From contig JAISNC010000028.1 in assembly GCA_031276355.1 (NCBI GenBank), forward strand, positions 48,125 to 112,124: a stretch of 64,000 nucleotides of DNA, in the 5' to 3' direction. Made by a program: the position numbers and the translations under genes. The notes under the pieces were generated by a model. It was given only the letters and a program-made list of their open reading frames with translations. It ran no database searches and was not told the origin of the DNA. This stretch comes from Odoribacteraceae bacterium (GTDB lineage: Bacteria; Bacteroidota; Bacteroidia; Bacteroidales; Marinifilaceae). Shown here in pieces: positions 39,886 to 50,144 of the stretch (position 1 is its first letter; the number at the start of each line of letters is the position of its first letter).

Positions 39886-41472
39886 ATGACACACGGAATC
39901 CCGCTACAAATGGAAATACCCACGGCCTTCGAGAGCTACCTCCTACCGGCCCTGTGGATACTCATCGCGATCATCGTCTTCTTCGCGATCATTCGTTTTA
40001 TCGCTAAAAGTTACATCAAGATTCCCCCCAATAAGGTGGGCATCTTCTATGGGAAAAAAAGCAGAACCGAGGCCGGTGCCGTCACCGGATTCAAGGTCAT
40101 CACCGGCGGTGCCAAGATGAAATGGCCCATCATCGAGGATGTCACGTTCCTTGATCTTACCGTCTTCTCCATCCCCATACAGGTCGTCAAGGCTCCCAAC
40201 ACGGACAAGATCCCGGTGACGCTCAAGGGCGTGGCCAACGTCAAGATCCTTTCCGATGAGGCATCACTGATGGCCGCTGCCGAACGTTTCCTGAACAAAA
40301 GCCAAGAAGAGATACAGAGCATCGCGCACGAGAACCTCACGGGACACCTCCGCAGCATCGCCGGGAAGATGACGATCGAGGATCTTGTCGGCAATCGCGA
40401 CAAGCTCAACTCCACCGTGATGACCGAGGCCGGAGAGGATCTTAAAAAGATGGGATTGGGTATCGACCTGCTGACCATCCAAGAGGTCGACGACGAATAC
40501 GGGTACATCGAGCAGCTCGGCAAGAAAAGAACCGCCGAGGTCAAGAGGGATGCCGAGATCGGGACCGCGGAGGCACAAAAAGAGTCCACGATCCAGACGA
40601 CCACCGCCCAGAAAGACGCGGCCATCGAGGCGAACAAAAACCAGGTGGCCACGGCCGAGTCCGACAAGGATCGCGACGTGAAACGCGCGCAATACGATGC
40701 CGAGGTCGCCAAGGAAGAGGCGCGGGCCGAACAGGCCGGGCCTCTCGCCACCCAACAGGCCGAGAAAGCCGTGCTGGAGGCGGAACAGGAAAAACTGAAA
40801 GCCCAGACCGAGAAGAAAACCGAAGTCGCCGAAGCCGAAGCCCGCCGGAAGGAACAAGAACTCGTGGGTACCGTCATCAAGCCCGCCGAGGCGAACAAAA
40901 AGGCCGAGATCGTACGGGCCGAGGCCTCCCAGCAAAAGCAGATCATCGAGGCGGAAGGGCAACAATTAGCGATGGAGAAGCTGGCCGAGGGGACGCGCCA
41001 GAAGCAATCCCTCGAGGGAGAGGGACGCGCCGCCGCCATCCGGGCCATCGGGGAGGCCGAGGCCGATGCCATCCGGGCGAAGTTGCTCGCCGAGGCCGAG
41101 GGGAAGCTCAAGTTGGCCGAAGCCTACAAGCAACTGGACGAAACAGGTAAATTCCTGCTTATCTTAGAGTCCGTCGAGCGCATTCTTCCTGCCGCCATCC
41201 GGGAGTTCGCCGGCGTGGCCACGGCCCTTGCCAAACCATTCGGGGAGATCGACAACATCTCCATCGTCGATTTCGGCGGGAACAGCAAGGAGGGCACCGC
41301 CCTCGGCCGTTTCGGGCAGACCGTCCCGGAGATGATCGCGAAGCTCTGGACAGGTGCCAGCGCCGCGGGCATCGACTTGAACGCCCTGTTTGCAAAACTC
41401 GGCGTGGATGCATCGAAAATGATCGGGCAGGGCGCAGTAAAAAACGAGGAGGAGAAAGAGGAGGAGAAATAA
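39886..41472 (+). CDS. Flotillin family protein
   Basis: IPPNKVGIFYGKKSRTEAGAVTGFKVITGGAKMKWPIIEDV; long EA-rich coiled coil. Confidence 0.92.
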   Translation: MTHGIPLQMEIPTAFESYLLPALWILIAIIVFFAIIRFIAKSYIKIPPNKVGIFYGKKSRTEAGAVTGFKVITGGAKMKWPIIEDVTFLDLTVFSIPIQVVKAPNTDKIPVTLKGVANVKILSDEASLMAAAERFLNKSQEEIQSIAHENLTGHLRSIAGKMTIEDLVGNRDKLNSTVMTEAGEDLKKMGLGIDLLTIQEVDDEYGYIEQLGKKRTAEVKRDAEIGTAEAQKESTIQTTTAQKDAAIEANKNQVATAESDKDRDVKRAQYDAEVAKEEARAEQAGPLATQQAEKAVLEAEQEKLKAQTEKKTEVAEAEARRKEQELVGTVIKPAEANKKAEIVRAEASQQKQIIEAEGQQLAMEKLAEGTRQKQSLEGEGRAAAIRAIGEAEADAIRAKLLAEAEGKLKLAEAYKQLDETGKFLLILESVERILPAAIREFAGVATALAKPFGEIDNISIVDFGGNSKEGTALGRFGQTVPEMIAKLWTGASAAGIDLNALFAKLGVDASKMIGQGAVKNEEEKEEEK

Positions 41473-41487
41473 GCGTATTGTAACGGG

Positions 41488-42483
41488 TCATTCCGATCCC
41501 TGGCCTTCTCGCTCGCCCCGCTCCTTGATCTTCTCGAACACCTCCCAGAGGCGCTCGATCGTGGCGGCTTGCAACATCTCCACGCGCAGGTCGCGAAAGT
41601 GCGGGATACCCTTGAACATGCAGGCCATGTGGCGGCGCATGTGGAGGATGCCGCGGGTCTCGTCTATCCACTCCCGGGCTTGCAGCACTTGTTGCTTGAT
41701 GATCTCCACCTGCTCGGCGACCGGGGGATCCGGGAGCAACTCCCCGTGCAGGAGGTAGTGCTTGACCTGCCGGAATATCCAGGGCCTGCCGATCGCGGCA
41801 CGACCGATCATCACCCCGTCTACACCGTACCGGTCGAAAGCCTCCTTGGCCTTCACCGGCGAATGGATATCCCCGTTGCCAATGATGGGGATACGCATCC
41901 GGGGGTTACTCTTTACCCGGGCGATCGGCTCCCAGTCGGATTCGCCCTTGTACATCTGGGCCCGCGTGCGGCCGTGGATGGCCAGCGCGACAACACCGGC
42001 ATCCTGGAGGCGCTCGGCAACCTCATCAATGATGATAGTGTCAGCGTCCCAGCCAAGGCGCGTTTTAGCGGTGACGGGGAGGTTCACGGCCCGGACAACC
42101 TGCCGCGTCATCTCTTCCATCAGGGGGATATCGCGCAACATCCCTGCCCCGGCACCTTTCGCCGCGACGCGCTTGACGGGACAGCCGAAGTTCAAGTCGA
42201 TAAAGTCGGGCGAGACGGTCTCGACGATGCGGGCCGCCTCGACCATGGCATCGATACAGCGGCCGTAGAGTTGTATCGTAACGGGGCGCTCGGCATCCGA
42301 AATGACAAGCTTGTCCAAGGTTTTGCGAACGGAGCGCACGAGCGCGTCGGCCGAGACAAACTCCGAGTAGAGCCAGTCGGCACCGTTCTCCTTGCAGAAA
42401 GCGCGGAAGGGGGGATTGGTCACCTCTTCCATGGGGGCGAGGATCACGGGGCGGTCATTTATTTCTTTTCCTGCTATGTTCAT
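41488..42483 (-). CDS. dusB: tRNA-dihydrouridine synthase
   Basis: VILAPMEEVTNPPFRAFCKENGADWLYSEFVSADAL; DLNFGCPVKRVAAKGAGAGML; GNGDIHSP. Confidence 0.92.
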   Translation of the reverse strand: MNIAGKEINDRPVILAPMEEVTNPPFRAFCKENGADWLYSEFVSADALVRSVRKTLDKLVISDAERPVTIQLYGRCIDAMVEAARIVETVSPDFIDLNFGCPVKRVAAKGAGAGMLRDIPLMEEMTRQVVRAVNLPVTAKTRLGWDADTIIIDEVAERLQDAGVVALAIHGRTRAQMYKGESDWEPIARVKSNPRMRIPIIGNGDIHSPVKAKEAFDRYGVDGVMIGRAAIGRPWIFRQVKHYLLHGELLPDPPVAEQVEIIKQQVLQAREWIDETRGILHMRRHMACMFKGIPHFRDLRVEMLQAATIERLWEVFEKIKERGEREGQGSE

Positions 42484-42561
42484 CGTGGATTGAAAATGAT
42501 GGCAAAAGTACGTGTTATTTCCCGGATCGCTTCCCGACGGGGAGAAAAACGCGCGCGCGGG

Positions 42562-43566
42562 TCACCAGGCGCGGAGTATTTTCCCCGAGGCGGTCTCTCG
42601 AAAAGCGGCGAGGAAGCGGAAGGCGCGGGGCCGCTCGTGGGGAGGCAGGAGACGGGCCAGGCGAGCAGCGAGATCGGCTTGTTCGCGCTCGCTCCAGGGG
42701 CGATCCTCTATGACAAGCACCGCCCGTTCGCCCAAACGTTCGTCCGGTTCCGCCGCGACGAAGAATCGCCGGGAGAGGAGCGGTGCCAAGCGGGCCTCGA
42801 TGGCCTCGGGCGAGAGCTTGACACCGCCGGAATTGATCACGTTGTCGACGCGGCCCTGCCACTCGAAGCGGGTAGCGTCCACGAGGCGCGCGAGGTCGTT
42901 GGTGACAAGCCGGGGCTGACCGACGTGGGGCGCGTGGATGACGAGGCAGCCGCGGGTGTCCGTGTCGAAGCGGACGGGACCCAGCGCGGTGTAGCAGGGA
43001 GAGGCAGCCGGGCCGTTGACACGACGGAGGGCAACGTGCGAGAGGGTCTCCGTCATGCCGTAGGAGGCGTAACAGGCGGTGGGCAGCGTCTCGAGGCGCT
43101 TCTCGAGGGTGGGCGATAGGGCGGCTCCCCCGACGAGGAGCTGGCGGACGCGGGCAAGGGCCGCGGGGCCACCGGGACGGGAGAGGATGCTCTCCACCTG
43201 GAGGGGCACCATCGCCGCGAGGTCCACGGGCGTGTCGAGCGGGACGAGGAGCGGGTCGCTTGCCGGCGGGCGCACGAGGAGCCTGGCCCCGGCGAGGAGG
43301 GCCCGCACGATCATCATCTTCCCGGCGATGTAGGCGGGCGAGAGGCAGAGGAGGAGGGTAGAGCGGGCGGTGATGCCGAAATAGTCGTTGGTGAGGGCGG
43401 CCGAGGCGAGCATGTCGCGTTTGAGGAGGCGGAGGGGTTTCGGCGGGCCGGTGGAGCCGGAGGTGTGGGCGGTCACGCCCGGGCGCGCGTCGTACCACTC
43501 TTCGAGAAACGCGCTCACGCCCTCGGGCAACTCCTCGCCGGGAGAGAAGAGGCGCGCGTCGTTCAC
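42562..43566 (-). CDS. menE: o-succinylbenzoate--CoA ligase-like AMP-binding protein
   Basis: VTAHTSGSTGPPKPLRLLKRDM; CYASYGMTETLSHVALR; GTG start overlaps the menC stop; position in the men cluster. Confidence 0.85.
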   Translation of the reverse strand: MNDARLFSPGEELPEGVSAFLEEWYDARPGVTAHTSGSTGPPKPLRLLKRDMLASAALTNDYFGITARSTLLLCLSPAYIAGKMMIVRALLAGARLLVRPPASDPLLVPLDTPVDLAAMVPLQVESILSRPGGPAALARVRQLLVGGAALSPTLEKRLETLPTACYASYGMTETLSHVALRRVNGPAASPCYTALGPVRFDTDTRGCLVIHAPHVGQPRLVTNDLARLVDATRFEWQGRVDNVINSGGVKLSPEAIEARLAPLLSRRFFVAAEPDERLGERAVLVIEDRPWSEREQADLAARLARLLPPHERPRAFRFLAAFRETASGKILRAW

Positions 43567-44618
43567 GGGAGAGGGGGAAAGAGGGTAGCGAGGTGCCAGG
43601 TGCCGCGGGGGTCGTGGACGAGCGTGACACCGCATTGCAGGAGGGGCGAGGGGATGTTATTCGCGTAGAGTTGTCCCGTTCCCAGGCCCTGGGGGAGATT
43701 GCCGACGCGCGGTGCGCACCACTGGGCGATGGCGTTCAAGCCGACGTTGGACTCCAGCGCGGAGGTGACCCACCACCCGATGGCGCGTTCCCCGGCCAGG
43801 GCGATCCACTCGTCGCAGGATTGGAAGCCGCCGGCGAGGGAGGGCTTGAGGATGATGTAGCGCGGGGCAATGGTGTCGAGGAGGGCCTGCCGCTCGTCGC
43901 GGGAGGTAACGCCGATCAGCTCCTCGTCGAGGGCGACGGGGATCGGGGAGGCGACGGCGACGGCGCACATCGCGCGCCATTGTCCTTGCCGTATGGGCTG
44001 CTCGATGGAGTGGATGTCGTAGGCGGCCAGCTGCTCCAGCTTGCGAGGGGCCTCGCGGGGGGAGAAAGCACCGTTCGCGTCCAATCGCAGCTGGAGCGTG
44101 GCGGCGGGGTAGCGCGCGCGTATCTCGCGTAGCAACGCGCGCTCCTCCTCGAAGTCGATGCCCCCGATCTTGAGTTTCAGGCAACGGAAGCCGGCGGCCA
44201 GCTTCTCGTCGACGCGGCGGGCCATCTGCTCCCGGTTGCCCATCCACACGAGGCCGTTGATCTCGATCGCTTGCTCGCCCCGCGTGAAAGCGGAGGGGAA
44301 GGGGAGGCGTTGCCCGCCGTTCCGCAGGTCGGCGAGGGCGGTCTCCATGCCAAAGCAGATGGAACTCCACGCGCGCCACGCTTCCGGCCGGAAGTCGTTG
44401 ACCCGGGCGCAGGCCTCGTCGAGGCGCGCGTCGTGGCCGGGGCAATCCTCCGCGGAGAGGCCGGGGAAGAGGGGTACCTCGCCGATCCCGAAACGCCCCG
44501 GGACTCCTCGCTCCCGGACGAGCACGTAGTGACACTCCTTGACGGTCATCACGCCGCGGGAGGTGACGGCCGGTTCGTTGAAGCGGAGCAGGTATTTCGC
44601 GTGAAAAGCTTCGAGCAT
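43563..44618 (-). CDS. menC: o-succinylbenzoate synthase
   Basis: CLKLKIGGIDFEEERALLREIRARYP; LQLRLDANGAFSP; ALDEELIG; ILKPSLAGGF. Confidence 0.88.
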   Translation of the reverse strand: MLEAFHAKYLLRFNEPAVTSRGVMTVKECHYVLVRERGVPGRFGIGEVPLFPGLSAEDCPGHDARLDEACARVNDFRPEAWRAWSSICFGMETALADLRNGGQRLPFPSAFTRGEQAIEINGLVWMGNREQMARRVDEKLAAGFRCLKLKIGGIDFEEERALLREIRARYPAATLQLRLDANGAFSPREAPRKLEQLAAYDIHSIEQPIRQGQWRAMCAVAVASPIPVALDEELIGVTSRDERQALLDTIAPRYIILKPSLAGGFQSCDEWIALAGERAIGWWVTSALESNVGLNAIAQWCAPRVGNLPQGLGTGQLYANNIPSPLLQCGVTLVHDPRGTWHLATLFPPLP

Positions 44619-44624
44619 GGGGCA

Positions 44625-45440
44625 TCAGGGGAATTTCGGGAAACGGTCGAAGCCGGGGTCGCGCTTCTCGAGAAAGGCGCGTTTGCCTTCCTGGGCCTCT
44701 TCCGTGAGGTAATAGAGCAGGGTAGCGTCCCCGGCCAGCTCCATCAGGCCGTGTTGCCCGTCCAGCTCCGCGTTGAGCGCGCGTTTGATCATGCGGATGG
44801 CCAGGGGGCTGCGTTGCATGATGGTCTTGCACCAGTCGACGGTCTCGTCCTCCAGGCCGGCGAAGGGCACCACTTTATTGACCATGCCCATCTCTTCGGC
44901 CTCCGCGGCGGTGTATTGCCGACAGAGAAACCAGATCTCGCGGGCCCTCTTCTGCCCGACGAGGCGGGCGAGGTAGGAGGCACCGAAGCCCCCGTCGAAG
45001 CTGCCGACCTTCGGGCCCGTCTGCCCGAAGATAGCGTTCTCGGAGGCGATCGTCAGGTCGCACACCACGTGGAGCACGTGCCCGCCGCCGATGGCGTAGC
45101 CGTTGACCATGGCGATCACCGGCTTCGGGAGGGAACGGATCGCCTTGTGCAGGTCGAGGACGTTGAGGCGGGGAACGCCGCTCTCGTCGACATATCCCCC
45201 GGTGCCCTTCACGCGCTGGTCGCCGCCGGAGCAAAAGGCTTTCTCCCCGGCCCCGGTCAGGACGACGACGCCGATGTCGTTCCGCTCGCGGCAAACGGCG
45301 ATGGCGTCCAGCATCTCGACGATGGTCCGCGGGCGGAAGGCGTTGTAGACTTCGGGGCGGTTGATCGTCACCCGCGCGATCCCCTCGAAGAGGTCGAAGC
45401 GGATGTCGGTGTACTCTTTAACGGGTATCCAGTTTCTCAT
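44625..45440 (-). CDS. menB: 1,4-dihydroxy-2-naphthoyl-CoA synthase
   Basis: [80 protein letters not shown]. Confidence 0.95.
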   Translation of the reverse strand: MRNWIPVKEYTDIRFDLFEGIARVTINRPEVYNAFRPRTIVEMLDAIAVCRERNDIGVVVLTGAGEKAFCSGGDQRVKGTGGYVDESGVPRLNVLDLHKAIRSLPKPVIAMVNGYAIGGGHVLHVVCDLTIASENAIFGQTGPKVGSFDGGFGASYLARLVGQKRAREIWFLCRQYTAAEAEEMGMVNKVVPFAGLEDETVDWCKTIMQRSPLAIRMIKRALNAELDGQHGLMELAGDATLLYYLTEEAQEGKRAFLEKRDPGFDRFPKFP

Positions 45441-47145
45441 GATCGTGTTTCAAGGATTCGAAATAGTGTTTGAGTATCTCGCCGCTGGGCCGATCGCGCG
45501 TGTCGATGGCGAGCAACGCGGGGCGCGGGCCGGGCGCGAGGAAGGCGGGGAGGACGCGCTCCAGCGAGGGAGCGTCGTCCGCCGTGAAGAGGGCCAGCCC
45601 GTGGAGGCGGGCGAGGGCGGGGATGTCGACGCCGTGGGGCGTTTCGAACAACTCCTCGACCTCCGGCAGCGCCGACGGGCCGGGGAGGAAGCGGAAGATG
45701 CCGCCGCCGCCGTTGACGATCACGACGACGCGCAAGGCGGGCGAGAGGGGGCAAGCCCAGAGGGCGTTCGAGTCGTAGAGGAACCCCAGGTCGCCCGTCA
45801 CCAGCACCGTCGCCCGTCCCGGGGGCGCGACGGCGGCGGCCCCGGCGGCCGTGGAGGTGGCCCCCTCGATGCCGCTCGTGCCCCGGTTGCCGTCGACGCG
45901 GGCGGCGGGCGTGTCGCCGAAGAGTTGCGCGTAGCGGACGGGGGTGCTGTTCCCCAGGTGGAGGAGGCAGCCGGCGGGCAGCGCGGGCAAGAGAATCGCG
46001 AACGCCCGCAAGTCGCACCACGGGAGGCGGCTCACGACGGCGGCGTGACGGGCGGCGGCAAGGTCCCGCGAGGCGTGCCACCGGGCGGCGTATCCCGGGC
46101 AAGCCCCGGTCGACGGCCCCCCGGCGAGTTGCTCGAGGAAGGCGGCGGGCGGCATTTTCACGTGCAGGGTGAGCGCGCGGTAGGTGTCGGGGGGGATCGT
46201 TCGCCGGTCGACGTGCCAGTGCTCCCGCGGCGGGTGTTCCCGGATAAAGGTCTTGAAGGCGCGGGAGATGATCGCCCCGCCGAACGAGATCAAGAGGCCG
46301 GGGGCGTGCGCGGCCTCCTCTCCCGGCGGCAGGGTCGCGAGTACCCGGTCGATCGTCGCGATGGCCCGCCCGGGGCGCGGGTTCGCGAGGGTCTCCGCCA
46401 GCACGACGACGTTCTCGCGGGCGGCCAGCCGCTCGAGGGCCGCCCGCAGCGCCCCGTCCGGCGGGCAGGAGCCGGCGACGATCATCACCCGCGGGGTCTC
46501 CAGGAGGCAACGCCGCAGGCGGGCCAGCTCCTCCTCCCGCAAGCGGGGTGCCGCGGCGACGGGTTCCACGAGCCGTTCCGGCGCGGCGGGCGACGCGGCA
46601 AAGCCGTAGAGCGGTTCCTCCAGCGGGATGTTGACGTGCACGGGGCCGGGGTGGCCGTCGCGGGAGAGGTTGATGGCCTCGTTGAGCAGGCGGTTCGCGT
46701 GCCAACGCCCGGCGGCGGCGCTCCCGTCCGCCGGCAGCTGGAAGGATCCCTTGACGAGGGAGGCGAGGGCGCCGCGCTGCCGGATCGTCTGCCCGTCGTC
46801 CTGGTCGATCCACTCGGGGGGGCGGTCGGCCGAGAGGACGAGGAGGGAGACCCCCTGGTAGTAGGCCTCGGCGACGGCGGGCGCGTAGTTCAGGAGGGCG
46901 GTGCCGGAGGTGCAGGCGAGCGCCACGCTCTCGCCGCCCTGTCGCGCGATGCCGAGCGCGAAGAAGGCGGCGGCCCGCTCGTCCGCGATCACGTGGCGCG
47001 CGAGCCGCGGGGAGCGGGCCACGAGGAGCGATACCGGCGCGTTGCGCGAGCCGGGGGAGAGCACCACGTGCCGCACCCCCTTTTGCTCCAGCATCGCGAC
47101 CAGCAGCCGGGCCGTCTCCACGTTCCCGCCGGGCGTCGCCTTCAT
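45418..47145 (-). CDS. menD: 2-succinyl-5-enolpyruvyl-6-hydroxy-3-cyclohexene-1-carboxylate synthase
   Basis: [47 protein letters not shown]; start at MKATPGGN (ATGA overlap with menF). Confidence 0.93.
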   Translation of the reverse strand: MKATPGGNVETARLLVAMLEQKGVRHVVLSPGSRNAPVSLLVARSPRLARHVIADERAAAFFALGIARQGGESVALACTSGTALLNYAPAVAEAYYQGVSLLVLSADRPPEWIDQDDGQTIRQRGALASLVKGSFQLPADGSAAAGRWHANRLLNEAINLSRDGHPGPVHVNIPLEEPLYGFAASPAAPERLVEPVAAAPRLREEELARLRRCLLETPRVMIVAGSCPPDGALRAALERLAARENVVVLAETLANPRPGRAIATIDRVLATLPPGEEAAHAPGLLISFGGAIISRAFKTFIREHPPREHWHVDRRTIPPDTYRALTLHVKMPPAAFLEQLAGGPSTGACPGYAARWHASRDLAAARHAAVVSRLPWCDLRAFAILLPALPAGCLLHLGNSTPVRYAQLFGDTPAARVDGNRGTSGIEGATSTAAGAAAVAPPGRATVLVTGDLGFLYDSNALWACPLSPALRVVVIVNGGGGIFRFLPGPSALPEVEELFETPHGVDIPALARLHGLALFTADDAPSLERVLPAFLAPGPRPALLAIDTRDRPSGEILKHYFESLKHDHEKLDTR

Positions 47146-48278
47146 CTCGTCTCTTCCAGGAGGTTCAACAGCGTGTCGGCCTTCCGGCAGGTCTCTTCCC
47201 ACTCCTCTCCCGGGTCGGAGAGGGGGGTGATGCCCCCGCCGACGCGCAGCCGGAAGGCATCGGCGAACAGTTCCATGGAGCGGATGTTGACGAAGAGGTC
47301 GAAGGCCCCGCCGGGCTGCACGGGGCCGACGAGGCCGCCGTAGTAGCCCCGCTCGAGCCACTCGGTGGCGGCGATCAGTTGCATGGCCCGCTTCTTGGGC
47401 ACGCCGCAGACGGCCGGGGTGGGGTGCAGCTGGGCCACGAGCCGGTCGATCTCGTCGGCCGGCAGCTGCTCGTCGCTGTAGAAGCGGGTGCAGAGGTGGT
47501 AGAGGTTCCCGGCGCGCGTCGTCACCGGCCCCTCCCGCTCCAGGTGGCGGGTGAAAAACGGGGCGAGCGTCCCCGCGACGTACTCGTCGACGATCCGCTG
47601 CTCCTCCCGCTCCTTGGCGGGCCAGGCCACGGGGAACGGCGTTCCCTCCACCGGTCGCGTCGCGGCCAGCGCCGTCGCGCGGAAGCCGTCCCGGTCGTGT
47701 TTCAGGAAGAGCTCCGGGCTGGCGCCCATCCAGGTTCCCTTGCCCGGCAAGGAGAAGAGGAAGAGGAAGGCGTGGTCGTATCGCTTGGCCCGCTCGAAGA
47801 GCGACGGGGCCAGCTCTATCGCCGCGCCCGCCACCGTCAGCGCGCGGGCGAAGACCACCTTTTTCATCCCCTCCCGGTCGAGGCGCGCGATCAGCGACCG
47901 CGCCTCCTCGACGTACTCCCGGCGCGTCATCTCCCGGGCCTCGCTCGCTGCCGCCGGGGGGCGGGGGCGGGGTTCCTGGAGCGCGGCGATGGCCCCCGCG
48001 TCCGTCAACTCGCCCGTGAAGGAGATGTCGCCCTTGATGAAATAGGGGAAACTCCACGAGGAGGGGTTGAACGGCGTCACGAGGAAGCCCCTCTCCCGCG
48101 CGTGGCGTTCGAAGCCCTGGAAGAGGCGCGGTTCCCCGGGGAGTTGCGCCCCGAAAACCACCTCCCCGGCCCCGGGCAGGCGATACGTGTAGAACGGCAC
48201 GTGGTTCCGGAGGCAGAGGGCTTGCGCCGCCGCGACGGAAAGGGCGCGGGGGGGGGATGCTGTCGTTGAAGCTGTCAT
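47142..48278 (-). CDS. menF: Isochorismate synthase
   Basis: Chorismate-binding motifs: GTWMGASPELFLKHDRDGFRATALAATRPVEG; TPAVCGVPKKRAMQLIAATEWLERGYYGGLVG. Confidence 0.9.
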   Translation of the reverse strand: MTASTTASPPRALSVAAAQALCLRNHVPFYTYRLPGAGEVVFGAQLPGEPRLFQGFERHARERGFLVTPFNPSSWSFPYFIKGDISFTGELTDAGAIAALQEPRPRPPAAASEAREMTRREYVEEARSLIARLDREGMKKVVFARALTVAGAAIELAPSLFERAKRYDHAFLFLFSLPGKGTWMGASPELFLKHDRDGFRATALAATRPVEGTPFPVAWPAKEREEQRIVDEYVAGTLAPFFTRHLEREGPVTTRAGNLYHLCTRFYSDEQLPADEIDRLVAQLHPTPAVCGVPKKRAMQLIAATEWLERGYYGGLVGPVQPGGAFDLFVNIRSMELFADAFRLRVGGGITPLSDPGEEWEETCRKADTLLNLLEETR

Positions 48279-48363
48279 GGCGTGAAAGATAATGTGCCGC
48301 GAAGGTACGTCATATTTTCCAGACCGGGAACGAACGCGGGAGAAACAATACCCGGGTCGCGGC

Positions 48364-48399
48364 GGGGGCCGTCTCGAGGGTCAACCCGGGACGGCCCCC
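48364..48399. terminator. Hairpin with perfect 10-bp GC stem (GGGGGCCGTC / GACGGCCCCC)
   Basis: Direct reading, intergenic between the susD-like stop and the menF start. Confidence 0.5.
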
Positions 48400-48464
48400 T
48401 TCCCGGGAGGGGGTCGTTACATCTTCTCGCGTGCCACCCGGGCGGCCTGATGACACGCGGCGGC

Positions 48465-48508
48465 GTTGACACGCGACGCGTGTCAGCGTTAACACGGGAC
48501 GCGTGCAT
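48465..48508. repeat. Two degenerate 23-bp direct repeats (gttgacacgcgacgcgtg / gttaacacgggacgcgtg), first with palindrome GACACGCG-A-CGCGTGTC
   Basis: Direct reading, repeats start at 48465 and 48488. Confidence 0.6.
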
Positions 48509-48548
48509 CCTCCTTCATGATACCCGTGCCGGGATGCCCGCCGCGTCG

Positions 48549-50132
48549 CTACTCGTTCGGGCGCAGGAGCGGGTTCAAGAGCAGCTCCTCCGCGGGGATC
48601 GCGCACGTCACGCGGCGCGCGTCGCGGGGGTTCATCTCGTTGTACGCGGCACCCGCGTACGCCGGGTAGGCGGTAGAGATCTCGTCGCGTTTCATCGTCA
48701 GGCCGTTGCGCGTGTAATCGTAGTAGACGTGGGCCTCGAAGGCCAGCTCGCGGCGCCGCTCGAGGAAGATCGCGTCGAAGAGCGCGCGGCCGGAAAGCCC
48801 CGTCAAGGCCTTCAACCCCGCCCGCGCCCGGATCGCGTTCAAGTCCGCCAGCGCCTTCTCCCCCTCGCCCAGCTTGGCGCGCGCCTCGGCGCGGTTGAGG
48901 ATCACCTCCGCCGCGCGCAGGAAAACGAGCGGGGCCTGGAAGAGGAAGTAGCCGCCGCCCGGGATCATCCCCTCGAAGAGGTCCCTCTTCCCGCCGTTGA
49001 ACTTGGTGGTCGTGCGGCGCCCGGGGTGGTAGGCGGAGGTGTCCGTCCAGTGTACCCAGCGCAGGTCGTTGACCGTGTCCATGATCGCCGCGTAATCCCT
49101 CGAGATCACGCAGGAGTGGGGCGTTCTCGCGGGCGAGGTGGCCAGCTCCTCGATGAAGCCGCCCCAGGAGTAGTAGTCGTGGATCACGTTCGCGATCACC
49201 GGGTCGTCGCAGTTGCCCGGGTAGAAGGAGAACAGCAACTCGCTGTTCCTCTTGGGGTGATCGAACACGCCCTTCATGGCGTCCCCCTGCAAGAGGGCCA
49301 CGAGGTCGTGTTGCAGGGCGAACGTGGAGTCGGCGTACCGCGCGGCGAGCGCGTTGCAGGCGCTGTCGGGCGCGCCGGGCGTGCCGCCCATGTAGAGGTA
49401 AACGCGGGATAGCATCCCGTAGGAGGCCGCCCGGTTCGCGTAGGTGCGGTCGGACGGTTCGTCGGGCAGCAGGCGGGCCGCCCGGCCGAAGTCGGCGATG
49501 ACCTGGCGGAAGGTCTCGCGCACGGAAGCGCGCGGGAGGGACTCGCCGGTGCCCAGGGTATCGAGGGGGATGCCCGGGTTCGCGCCGGGATCGTCCCAGA
49601 AGGGCCGCCCGAAAGCGTTCACGGCGTTGAAGTAGATCAAGCCGCGCAGGAACAGGTTCTCCCCCTTGAGGCGCGTCAATTTCGCCCCGGTGGCGGGGTC
49701 GGTGGTGTCCAGCGCGAGCATCTTGTCGATGGCGACGATGTTCTTGGAGGTGCCCAGGGCCACCTGGTGCGTCCTGGCCCAGAGGGTCCACGCGAGCGAC
49801 CGCTTCTTCTGGTCGCCGTGGAGGAAGAAATGGGCATCGGGACACCAGAGGTTCAACTCGGCCGGTTCCAGGAAAGGCGACCGGAAGACGACGTTGTTGC
49901 CCCGGAACTCGCCCGTGACGTGGTAGGCGACGGTGTAGAAGTAGCTGTCGGTGAATCCCCCGGCGTTCCAGAGGAAGTGGCTGTAGAGGCCGGCCGTGGC
50001 GTTGAGCACGTTGTTGAACGAGACGAGGTAGGAGGCCTCGTCGGCCTTGTTATGGGGGCGCATCTGGTCCAGGCGGCTCTCGCAGCCGGCGAGCGCGAAG
50101 AGGGTCGCGCCGGCGATAAGAAGGTGTTTCAT
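48549..50132 (-). CDS. SusD/RagB family nutrient-binding lipoprotein
   Basis: Lipobox LFALAGCES; RGLIYFNAVNAFGRPFWDD; FLRAAEVILNRAEARAKLGEGEKALADLNAIRARAGL. Confidence 0.93.
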   Translation of the reverse strand: MKHLLIAGATLFALAGCESRLDQMRPHNKADEASYLVSFNNVLNATAGLYSHFLWNAGGFTDSYFYTVAYHVTGEFRGNNVVFRSPFLEPAELNLWCPDAHFFLHGDQKKRSLAWTLWARTHQVALGTSKNIVAIDKMLALDTTDPATGAKLTRLKGENLFLRGLIYFNAVNAFGRPFWDDPGANPGIPLDTLGTGESLPRASVRETFRQVIADFGRAARLLPDEPSDRTYANRAASYGMLSRVYLYMGGTPGAPDSACNALAARYADSTFALQHDLVALLQGDAMKGVFDHPKRNSELLFSFYPGNCDDPVIANVIHDYYSWGGFIEELATSPARTPHSCVISRDYAAIMDTVNDLRWVHWTDTSAYHPGRRTTTKFNGGKRDLFEGMIPGGGYFLFQAPLVFLRAAEVILNRAEARAKLGEGEKALADLNAIRARAGLKALTGLSGRALFDAIFLERRRELAFEAHVYYDYTRNGLTMKRDEISTAYPAYAGAAYNEMNPRDARRVTCAIPAEELLLNPLLRPNE

Positions 50133-50144
50133 GGTCGTGATGTA

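Noticed and set aside
45361-47343. 660-codon + strand ORF antisense to menB/menD/menF
   Set aside because: Repetitive G/R/E/A composition and complete overlap with well-supported men genes; codon-bias artefact.
45418-48057. Apparent 879-aa MenD with long N-terminal extension
   Set aside because: Residues before MKATPGGN are an out-of-frame reading of menF; true start at 47145.
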